From positions 1-10,159 of the forward strand of contig DCGJ01000156.1 of the NCBI GenBank assembly GCA_002315495.1: a stretch of DNA of 10,159 nt, in the 5' to 3' direction. The notes below the pieces were generated by a model. The model saw only the letters and a program-made list of their open reading frames with translations, ran no database searches and had not been told where the DNA came from. The position numbers and the translations under genes were made by a program. Source of the stretch: Lachnoclostridium sp. UBA1781 (GTDB lineage Bacteria > Bacillota > Clostridia > Lachnospirales > Lachnospiraceae). Positions 1 to 6,158 of the stretch are shown piece after piece (within the stretch, counting starts at the first letter, position 1; each line of letters starts with the position of its first letter).

Positions 1-191
1 CCTCCAATACCGCTCACAAGCTGACTCCGGTTTTAACAGAGCGACTTTTCGGCAGATTTTATACCGTTGAAAATGCACGAAATTCTACCGGACTGGGACT
101 TTCCATTGCCAAGACCTTTGTCGAGCGTATGAAGGGAGAAATCCGAGCAGAATACCATGATAACAAACTGTATATTATTATAAAATTCTAA
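1..191 (+). CDS. Sensor histidine kinase, C-terminal fragment (5' end outside window)
   Basis: The reading frame is open from the window edge (first full codon at 3) to a TAA at 189-191, giving the last 62 residues of a protein. They contain a phenylalanine-rich stretch reading FGRFYTVENARNSTGLGLSIA, followed by KTFVERMKGEI. This is the F-box and G2 box (GLGLSIA) of the HATPase_c ATP-binding domain of two-component sensor kinases, with the usual short beta-strand tail before the stop. The protein would autophosphorylate on a histidine and pass phosphate to a response regulator, probably encoded further upstream. The sensing domain lies outside the window, so the signal cannot be inferred. The stop is 84 bases before the next gene, which has its own promoter, so the two are probably separate units. 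Confidence 0.9.
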   Translation, partial: SNTAHKLTPVLTERLFGRFYTVENARNSTGLGLSIAKTFVERMKGEIRAEYHDNKLYIIIKF

Positions 192-203
192 TTGCCGGAG
201 AAG

Positions 204-239
204 TTGTTTCTTTCCTAGATTTTTCAAATGTGGTATACT
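204..239 (+). promoter_or_regulatory. Probable extended -10 promoter for the CdaR-type regulator
   Basis: TGGTATACT at 231-239 has the TGn extension plus a TATACT -10 hexamer (234-239). At the usual 17-base spacing the -35 position (211-216, TTTCCT) is poor; a TTG at 204 is too far upstream. An extended -10 can compensate for a weak -35. Transcription would start near 246 and read into the gene at 276. Inferred from sequence only. Confidence 0.5.
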
Positions 240-275
240 AAAGCAAAATAAGTCATATGAGAAAGGGGATCCTTG

Positions 276-1361
276 ATGGTCACAGCACAGGTAATACAGA
301 CATGTATTGACGATTTAAAAAGCATAACCAAGGTAGATTTGCAGGTCTATGATATAGAGGGTGTGATGGTAGCACAAAGCAGTGATGCATTCAGCATAGA
401 TAACAGTGTCATATTGGAATTTGCCGCATCTCAGGCAGGCAGTCAGACCGTATCCGGCCTTCATTTTATCAAAATCTATGACGACAATGAACCGGCATTT
501 GTACTCCTGTGTCAGGACGGAGCCGAGGATATGATTATCGGCAGGGTTGCCGCTGCCAATATCACGCAGCTCATAGTGGCTTACAAGGAACGATTTGATC
601 GCAACAATTTCTTCCAGAATCTGATTTTGGACAACCTGTTACTGGTGGATATTTACAATCGTGCCAAAAAGCTCCATATTGAGATTCAAAAGCCGAGAAT
701 CGTATTTTTACTGGAAATTCAGTCAGGAAAAGAAAACTACGCCATGGAATTTTTAAAGGGAATGTTCTCTTCCCAGTCCGGCGATTATGTAACAGCAGTC
801 GATGAGAGAAACCTCATTGTAATCAAGCAGCTTCCTCAGGACAGTGGCTATGAACAGGTAGAGGATATCGCTCAGGGAATCGTCACCTTGATGAATACCG
901 AAGCGATGATGAATGTCAAGGTTACCTTTGGAACCATCATTGCAGAATTAAAGGATGTTTCCAAGAGCTACAAAGAAGCAAAAATGGCTTTGGATGTAGG
1001 TAAAATTTTCTATGCACAAAAGGATATCGTGGCCTACAACCGACTGGGTATCGGTCGTTTGATTTATCAGCTTCCGATGCCGCTTTGCAAGATGTTTATT
1101 CGCGAGATTTTCGATGGCAAGTCACCGGATGATTTTGATGAGGAAACGCTGACAACAATTAACAAGTTCTTTGAGAACAGTTTGAACGTTTCCGAAACTT
1201 CCAGACAGCTTTACATCCATCGTAATACTTTGGTTTATCGTTTGGATAAGCTGCAGAAGAGTACCGGATTGGATCTTCGTGTATTTGAGGACGCGATTAC
1301 CTTCAAGATTGCCCTGATGGTTGTAAAGTACATGAAGTATATGGAGAACACAGAATATTAA
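276..1361 (+). CDS. CdaR/PucR-family transcriptional regulator with C-terminal HTH
   Basis: A 361-residue protein with the architecture of CdaR-type (sugar diacid regulator) transcription factors. Residues 1-130 form an N-terminal sensory region ending in a helical linker (QNLILDNLLLVDIYNRAK). Residues 139-250 look like the CdaR GGDEF-like middle domain, with a conserved helix near 229-247 (KSYKEAKMALDVGKIF). Residues 300-350 are the PucR-type HTH, read from NVSETSRQLYIHRNTLVYRL. The family binds DNA and often controls carbon or nitrogen catabolic genes. Here no catabolic gene is adjacent, so the target and ligand are unknown. The ATG at 276 is chosen because AAAGGGG (262-268) lies 7 bases before it; a TTG at 273, one codon upstream, is possible but too close to the binding site. 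A homologue beside ftsE may be shared synteny rather than functional linkage. Confidence 0.87.
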   Translation: MVTAQVIQTCIDDLKSITKVDLQVYDIEGVMVAQSSDAFSIDNSVILEFAASQAGSQTVSGLHFIKIYDDNEPAFVLLCQDGAEDMIIGRVAAANITQLIVAYKERFDRNNFFQNLILDNLLLVDIYNRAKKLHIEIQKPRIVFLLEIQSGKENYAMEFLKGMFSSQSGDYVTAVDERNLIVIKQLPQDSGYEQVEDIAQGIVTLMNTEAMMNVKVTFGTIIAELKDVSKSYKEAKMALDVGKIFYAQKDIVAYNRLGIGRLIYQLPMPLCKMFIREIFDGKSPDDFDEETLTTINKFFENSLNVSETSRQLYIHRNTLVYRLDKLQKSTGLDLRVFEDAITFKIALMVVKYMKYMENTEY

Positions 1362-1373
1362 CATATTTGTGTT

Positions 1374-1409
1374 AAAATGCTCTGTGGTTGAATGGGAAGG
1401 GGCATTTTT
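1374..1409 (+). terminator. Probable intrinsic terminator after the CdaR-type gene
   Basis: AAAATGC (1374-1380) pairs exactly with GCATTTT (1402-1408), extended inward by C-G and G-T pairs, and ends in five T (1405-1409). The loop is long, so strength is uncertain. A smaller hairpin, TTAACA (1358-1363) with TGTTAA (1370-1375), overlaps the regulator stop codon and shares two bases with this stem. Confidence 0.5.
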
Positions 1410-1417
1410 ATGGGAAT

Positions 1418-1438
1418 TATTTGCGAATGAGGCAAATA
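1418..1438 (+). promoter_or_regulatory. Short hairpin in the ftsE leader
   Basis: TATTTGC (1418-1424) pairs with GCAAATA (1432-1438) around a 7-base loop, ending 7 bases before the ftsE ribosome binding site GAGAGG (1446-1451). There is no T run, so it is not a terminator. It may be a leader structure affecting translation, or chance. I could not identify a convincing ftsE promoter; TGTTAAAAT (1370-1378) resembles an extended -10 but lacks a -35. Confidence 0.3.
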
Positions 1439-1459
1439 TGAAAAAGAGAGGATAACAGC

Positions 1460-2509
1460 ATGAGTGATCAAGAGGTGTTGTTGGACGATGTTAGCGAATT
1501 AACAGAGTCTGATGAGGAAACCATGACCAGCAATGCGGAAGAATCTGCTTCGGATGAGGAATTTGATGAAGCCTTCTCCTTTGATGACGAAGACGAGGAG
1601 TTTGATGTAGACGACGTGGATGACGAGTACGAGGACGACGAGAGGGAGGCTGCGAAGCGTGATCGTCGTAATCGTGAGGCAGAAGCACGTGCTCGCGCCC
1701 GCGAAGAAAAACGTCGGAAGCATGAGGAGAGAGAGCGCAAATACTTGGCGAAGGAGGCGAAGCGTAAGCTTCGTAAGGATGGTATTATGACCTCGGAGGA
1801 TGGGGTTGAGATGCCGGTTATTCAATTTCGCAACGTATCAAAAGAATATGAAAACAGCCTGGATGAAGAAACGGTTGCATTGGATAATGTTTCTTTTGAA
1901 GTCAAGAAGGGTGAGTTTGTTTTCATCGTAGGCCCGAGCGGATCCGGAAAGTCAACCATGATTCGATTGATGATGAAGGAAATCAGTCCGACGGAGGGCA
2001 CCATTTTCATGGCAGGAAGAGATTTATCGCATCTTGCCAAAAATCAGGTGTGCAAGTATCGCCGTGAAATCGGTATTGTTTTTCAGGATTTCCGCCTGTT
2101 AATGGATCGTAATGTTTATGAAAATGTTGCATTTGCCCAGCAGGTTATCGGCGTTCCAAAGCGTCGCATCCCGCGTGAAGTTGCGAAGATGCTGGCACTT
2201 GTAGGATTGTCGCAGAAGTACAAAAAGCGTCCGACCGAGCTTTCCGGTGGTGAGCAGCAAAGAGTCGCATTGGCAAGAGCTTTGGTTAATAATCCGATGA
2301 TTTTGTTGGCCGATGAGCCGACCGGAAACCTTGACCCGGATAACTCCAGAGATATCATGGCACTCCTTGAGGAGATTAATCGTCGTGGTACTACAGTCGT
2401 TGTCGTTACTCACGATACCGAAATCGTAGATAAGCTTCAGAAACGAGTTATTAAGGTGCAGGATGGCGCCATTGTCGAGGATAAGAAAGGAGGCTACATC
2501 TTTGGATAG
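1460..2509 (+). CDS. ftsE: Cell division ATP-binding protein FtsE with a long charged N-terminal extension
   Basis: ATPase subunit of the FtsEX complex, which couples ATP hydrolysis in the cytoplasm to activation of peptidoglycan hydrolases outside. The ABC core covers about residues 118-349: Walker A GPSGSGKST (158-166), Q-loop Q209 in VFQDFRLL, signature LSGGEQQ (261-267), Walker B ILLADEP (281-287), D-loop NLDP (290-293) and H-loop H318. All key residues are intact. FtsE is usually about 220-235 residues; this one has 349. The extra 117 residues are 32 Asp/Glu and no Lys/Arg up to residue 61, then a Lys/Arg-rich, probably helical stretch (62-106). The ATG at 1460 has GAGAGG 8 bases upstream. 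A second possible start, ATG at 1811 (Met118), has GGAGGA at 1795-1800 and would give a normal 232-residue FtsE. The gene overlaps ftsX by 8 bases. Confidence 0.97.
   Translation: MSDQEVLLDDVSELTESDEETMTSNAEESASDEEFDEAFSFDDEDEEFDVDDVDDEYEDDEREAAKRDRRNREAEARARAREEKRRKHEERERKYLAKEAKRKLRKDGIMTSEDGVEMPVIQFRNVSKEYENSLDEETVALDNVSFEVKKGEFVFIVGPSGSGKSTMIRLMMKEISPTEGTIFMAGRDLSHLAKNQVCKYRREIGIVFQDFRLLMDRNVYENVAFAQQVIGVPKRRIPREVAKMLALVGLSQKYKKRPTELSGGEQQRVALARALVNNPMILLADEPTGNLDPDNSRDIMALLEEINRRGTTVVVVTHDTEIVDKLQKRVIKVQDGAIVEDKKGGYIFG
1795..1813 (+). promoter_or_regulatory. Possible internal ribosome binding site and start for short FtsE
   Basis: GGAGGA (1795-1800) lies 10 bases before an in-frame ATG (1811-1813), exactly where homology to ordinary FtsE begins (MPVIQFRNVSKEY). 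It could yield a second, canonical-length FtsE from the same mRNA. The GA-rich coding sequence means the motif could also be chance. Confidence 0.4.
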
Positions 2510-3422
2510 TTTCTTTTATTGTCTTGGACAGGGTATGCGAAACATTCGCAGAAACAGCCTGTTTTCAATCGCGTCGATTGCGACCATGACCACATGTTTG
2601 TTTTTGTTCGGTGTAATGTACTTTGTACTGATTAATGTGGAACACATTATTCAAAATGCAGAGTCTAACGTCGGCGTTACCGTCTTCTTTACAGAAGGTA
2701 TTACGGATGCTCAGCGTGCAAGTCTGCAGGCAGACATCGAGGGTATTGAGGGCGTAAAATCTGTTACGTATGTAGATGCGGAGCAGGCTTGGGAGTATTA
2801 TAAGTCTACGTATCTGGAGGATGTTGATTTGGCTTCCTTCAACGGAGACAACCCGTTAAAAGACTCAGACTCCTTTACGATTCTGTTTGAATCGGTGGAT
2901 TATGAGGAAAGTTTAGTTGCTACACTGCAAAGTCAGGAGTATCAGAATAAGGGCGTACGCAAGGTAAACAGCACGCAGGAATTGATTGATACCCTTCAAA
3001 AAGTAAACAAAGCAATGAGTATTGGCTCATTTTCCATCATTGTATTGCTTTTGTTTATTGCAACATTTTTGATTAGTACGACCATCACGATGGGTGTCTC
3101 CATCCGTCGTCGTGAAATTTCCATCATGCATTTGATCGGTGCTACGGATATTTTTGTTCGCGGACCGTTCCTTGTAGAAGGTATTGTGATTGGTTTTCTG
3201 GGATCCTGCATCCCGTTAACTGTCTTGTATTTGTTGTACTTTAAGATTGTTGCATTGATTGTAAAGCAGTTTAGTGGCGTTGTTCAGGCGCTTAGCCTTG
3301 TGGATGTAAATGAAGTATTTGCTTTTCTGACACCGGTTGTTTTAATCATCGGTATTGGCATCGGTTTCTTAGGAAGTTATTTCACTTTGAACAAGCAGTT
3401 GGCTAAGATTCGCCAGTTATAA
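2502..3422 (+). CDS. ftsX: Cell division protein FtsX
   Basis: Membrane subunit of FtsEX, 306 residues, close to the usual length. A cytoplasmic N-terminus (GMRNIRRNSLFSIASI) leads into transmembrane helix 1 (about 20-44). An extracellular domain follows (45-170) with the FtsX-typical segment DNPLKDSDSFTI. Helix 2 (about 175-199), a cytoplasmic loop RRREISIMHLIGAT, helix 3 (223-248) and helix 4 (275-295) complete the four-helix permease fold. The start is the TTG at 2502: AAAGGAGG (2486-2493) sits 8 bases upstream, and homology begins right there. A longer in-frame ATG at 2463 lies inside ftsE, lacks a good site and would add 13 unrelated residues. The TTG is 8 bases inside the end of ftsE, which suggests translational coupling and balanced subunit levels. 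The extracellular domain is expected to bind the coiled coil of the next gene's product. Confidence 0.96.
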   Translation: MDSFFYCLGQGMRNIRRNSLFSIASIATMTTCLFLFGVMYFVLINVEHIIQNAESNVGVTVFFTEGITDAQRASLQADIEGIEGVKSVTYVDAEQAWEYYKSTYLEDVDLASFNGDNPLKDSDSFTILFESVDYEESLVATLQSQEYQNKGVRKVNSTQELIDTLQKVNKAMSIGSFSIIVLLLFIATFLISTTITMGVSIRRREISIMHLIGATDIFVRGPFLVEGIVIGFLGSCIPLTVLYLLYFKIVALIVKQFSGVVQALSLVDVNEVFAFLTPVVLIIGIGIGFLGSYFTLNKQLAKIRQL

Positions 3423-3435
3423 TGGAGGAATCAAT

Positions 3436-4815
3436 ATGAAGAGAATCCTAAAGCGTCTAATTAGCGCGGTATGTATCGCAATTATTCTTGCGGTAAGTAT
3501 ACCGGTAGTTAAGATTAATTTGGATCGAATCAAAAAGATGAACAGCCCATTTGTTGCATATGCAGCATTACAAAATCGCCTGGATACCCTTGGCGGTCTT
3601 GTTCATCGCGACTCTTACGATGATACCATCAAAGAGGCGGAAGAGAAGAAGAAACAGTTGGAAGCCAAGAAGGCTCAGGTGAAAAAAGAGATTGCATCTT
3701 TGAATACCGAGTATGATAAGCTTTCCAAGTATGTGCAAGAACTCGATTTAAAGCAAAATGAAATTGCGCTTTCCCTGTATGAAATTACACAGGAGATTGA
3801 GCAGACGGAAGCTGAGTTGGCTCAGGTTCAGATTCAGTTAGAAACGGCTGAGGCTACCGCACAGGCTCAGTTTGAGGCGATGAAGCATCGTGTTCAGCTG
3901 ATTTACGAAGATGGAGAAGCAACCACCTGGGAGCTTCTGTTGTCTTCCAGAAGTCTTTCAGATCTGTTAAATGCGGTTGAATATGCAAGTTCCATCAGCA
4001 ATTACGATAAGGAATTGTTGAGACAGTATAACGAAACATGCCGTGAAGTTTCAGATTATAAATTATATCTGGAAGCAAAGAATGAATCTTTACAGCTCTC
4101 GAAAGAGATGTATGAACAGGATCAGCTTTATGCAGAAGCCTTAATCGAGACGAAGACGGAAGCAATGGAAGCATATGCTGCTAAGATTGGCACGAATACC
4201 TACCTGTTGAATCAGTACCTTACTGAGATTGAGAATCAAACGATTACGATAGCAGAAGCAGAAAAACAGCAGGCTGCAGCTATTAAAAAGGCAAAGGAAG
4301 AGGAAGAGCGTCGCTTGGCCGAGGAGAAGAAAAAGGCCGAGGCCGGACAGCCGGTTCAGGCCCCTGCTTCTACCGGTGCCAATAACGCTGCTTCTATTGT
4401 AAAGACGGACGTGACGGATCTGTCAAAGGCTATATGGCCTTATCCCGGATGTAGTAGAACCGGAAGTGGTTTCGGACCTCGAATCCCACCGACCGCCGGA
4501 GCAAGTTCTTTCCATAAGGGACTCGACATTGGTGGTACAACCGGTGATCAGATTGTATCCATTTTGGCAGGAAAGGTAATTGAGGCAAGTTACAATTCCT
4601 CCGGTGGCTTTCATGTTTATGTTGACCATGGAAATGGAGTAATTAGCCGTTATCTGCATTTCTCAAGATTGATGTGCAGTACCGGTGATTATGTTCAGCA
4701 GGGACAGGTAATTGGTCTGGTTGGTAATACAGGAATTTCAACGAGTGCGCATCTTCATTTTTGTATCTACATTAATGGTGAACCTGTCGATCCGGCACGA
4801 TATGTTAAATATTAG
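3436..4815 (+). CDS. Coiled-coil M23 (LytM-type) peptidoglycan endopeptidase, likely FtsEX partner
   Basis: A 459-residue secreted or membrane-tethered protein. Residues 7-27 are a hydrophobic signal or anchor after a basic start (MKRILKRLI). Residues 60-150 and 190-300 are long Glu/Lys/Gln-rich coiled coils, as in EnvC, PcsB and CwlO-type hydrolases. A short Pro/Ala/Thr linker (305-320) precedes the M23 domain (about 333-459). The predicted zinc ligands H360 and D364 (HKGLD) and H441 (second His of HLH) are present, with the accessory histidines H408 (YLHF) and H439. It should therefore cut peptide cross-links, unlike E. coli EnvC, whose LytM domain is degenerate and only activates amidases. 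GGAGG (3423-3427) lies 8 bases before the ATG, and the gene starts 13 bases after ftsX in the same operon. Regulation by FtsX through the coiled coil is inference from the family and the position. Confidence 0.93.
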   Translation: MKRILKRLISAVCIAIILAVSIPVVKINLDRIKKMNSPFVAYAALQNRLDTLGGLVHRDSYDDTIKEAEEKKKQLEAKKAQVKKEIASLNTEYDKLSKYVQELDLKQNEIALSLYEITQEIEQTEAELAQVQIQLETAEATAQAQFEAMKHRVQLIYEDGEATTWELLLSSRSLSDLLNAVEYASSISNYDKELLRQYNETCREVSDYKLYLEAKNESLQLSKEMYEQDQLYAEALIETKTEAMEAYAAKIGTNTYLLNQYLTEIENQTITIAEAEKQQAAAIKKAKEEEERRLAEEKKKAEAGQPVQAPASTGANNAASIVKTDVTDLSKAIWPYPGCSRTGSGFGPRIPPTAGASSFHKGLDIGGTTGDQIVSILAGKVIEASYNSSGGFHVYVDHGNGVISRYLHFSRLMCSTGDYVQQGQVIGLVGNTGISTSAHLHFCIYINGEPVDPARYVKY

Positions 4816-4856
4816 TTGAGTGTAGGAACTGAATACAGAGAATAAACTAAAAACGG

Positions 4857-4892
4857 ATGCTTCCGGGTGATTCCGGAAGCATTTTGCTTTTT
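4857..4892 (+). terminator. Strong intrinsic terminator after ftsE-ftsX-M23
   Basis: ATGCTTCCGG (4857-4866) and CCGGAAGCAT (4873-4882) form a perfect 10-base-pair stem with a 6-base loop, followed by a T-rich tail TTTTGCTTTTT. No clear promoter lies between it and the next gene, so either readthrough or an unrecognised promoter serves the downstream pair. Confidence 0.88.
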
Positions 4893-4917
4893 GAAAAAGC
4901 AATGAGGGAATGGGAAG

Positions 4918-6144
4918 ATGAAAAAGATTGTGTGGATGTTTAGCGGCATTTTGTTGCTGCTTCTTGTTGCGTGCGGTGAGAAGACACCGGAAGAGAAAAC
5001 AGAATATGGTAAGGTCAGTGCCTACGAGATTGCAAAGGCGGTGGAACACAGCCAGGAGAACTTTGCAAAAGGTAATTATGCGGAGTTCTCGCTTCAGAAT
5101 TCTTCGGAATATATGAAGTTATTATTTGCGGATTATGATGTGGCGAATCAGGTGACCGATTTTTATTACATTGGCTCGCAGGGGGCTTCGGCAGATGAAA
5201 TAATGGTTGCAATCACGAAAGACGAGGGGTCGCGTAAAGTGGTGCAGGATGCATTTGATTACCGCTTAAAAGCGCGAGAGGAGGCTTTTGCCGGGTATGA
5301 CGAGTACGAATACAAGAAGGTGCAAAAGGGGAAGATTCTGACCTATGGTGACTATCTTGTACTTATCGTTGTTGAAGACCAGAAAAGGACAAAAAGTACG
5401 GTAAAATCGGTCGTTTCCGTGGGATATGAGCCGATTTACGGAGAACCATCGGAAACCATGGATCCAGTGGTAACAACAGATGAGTGGACCGATCCTGAGA
5501 CATCAACGGACGAAAACACCGAAACCGAGGATGTCTATAATCCGAGAAAATACAAAAAAGTGCATTACGGAGAGGGCTATGCGAATTCTTACAATCCGCT
5601 TCTCGTAACTGCTTTTCAGAACAATCAGCGGGAACTTTTGACAGACCCGATGGATGTGATATTATATGATCGGTGTATGGAATTATTAGAACCTCTAAAA
5701 GATAAAGAATTGTCGCCGGTTTCCATCGAGCATGAAATCTATGAGATTCTCGCAAGGGAAATGGAGTACGACTGGGATCATTATTCCTTTAAGGGGCAGG
5801 CTGTCAATTCCGACAACCCGTTTGGGGCTTTGCTTTATGGAGAGGGCATTTGCGAAGGGTATTCCAGAAGCTTTCACCTGTTATGCTCGATGATGGGGCT
5901 CGAGGTAATCGTCGTAAAGGGCGAAGCGAATTATAACCGTGAGGCTCATGAATGGAACATGATTCATCTCGGGGAGTACTGGTATTATGTGGACCCGTGC
6001 TGGGGCGATATCGGGGATTCGGTCGACGATTATTATTTTAATACGACGGAAAATGCGATGCTTGAGGCAACGCATTTCTGGGATACGGAAGGACTTCCGG
6101 AATGTGATACGATGACGTATGCAGAACGTGAATGTTTGAAATAA
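4918..6144 (+). CDS. Lipoprotein with DUF4358-like N-terminal and transglutaminase-like C-terminal domain
   Basis: A 408-residue predicted lipoprotein: MKK start, hydrophobic run, lipobox LVAC with the lipidated Cys at 19. Residues 33-165 resemble DUF4358 (SAYEIAKAV start, ASADEIMVAI core, GDYLVLIVVED end), a family common in Lachnospiraceae lipoproteins and of unknown role. Residues 172-206 are an acidic Thr/Glu/Asp/Pro linker. Residues 225-380 carry a transglutaminase-like (papain-fold) core with a complete Cys-His-Asp triad: C312 in GICEGYS, H344 in AHEWNMI and D359 in YVDPCWGD. It would sit on the outer membrane face, anchored by lipid. Prokaryotic members of this fold are often proteases or amide-cleaving or cross-linking enzymes; the substrate cannot be told. 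GAGGGA (4904-4909) lies 8 bases before the ATG. It is 14 bases from the S41 protease gene and probably cotranscribed with it. Confidence 0.87.
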   Translation: MKKIVWMFSGILLLLLVACGEKTPEEKTEYGKVSAYEIAKAVEHSQENFAKGNYAEFSLQNSSEYMKLLFADYDVANQVTDFYYIGSQGASADEIMVAITKDEGSRKVVQDAFDYRLKAREEAFAGYDEYEYKKVQKGKILTYGDYLVLIVVEDQKRTKSTVKSVVSVGYEPIYGEPSETMDPVVTTDEWTDPETSTDENTETEDVYNPRKYKKVHYGEGYANSYNPLLVTAFQNNQRELLTDPMDVILYDRCMELLEPLKDKELSPVSIEHEIYEILAREMEYDWDHYSFKGQAVNSDNPFGALLYGEGICEGYSRSFHLLCSMMGLEVIVVKGEANYNREAHEWNMIHLGEYWYYVDPCWGDIGDSVDDYYFNTTENAMLEATHFWDTEGLPECDTMTYAERECLK

Positions 6145-6158
6145 ATGGAGGGTTAGGA

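Noticed and set aside
1468..1740. Minus-strand open frame encoding a serine-rich protein opposite the FtsE extension
   Set aside because: The Ser/Arg bias is the mirror of GA-rich Asp/Glu/Arg codons on the plus strand; no start signal.
4814..4845. TTGAGT with a downstream AGAATAA considered as a promoter for the lipoprotein gene
   Set aside because: The -10 match is poor and the strong terminator at 4857-4892 lies downstream, so it could not efficiently serve the gene.
5363..5755. Minus-strand open frame of 130 codons inside the transglutaminase-like gene
   Set aside because: Antisense to a gene with a complete catalytic triad and lipobox; no recognisable domain or binding site.
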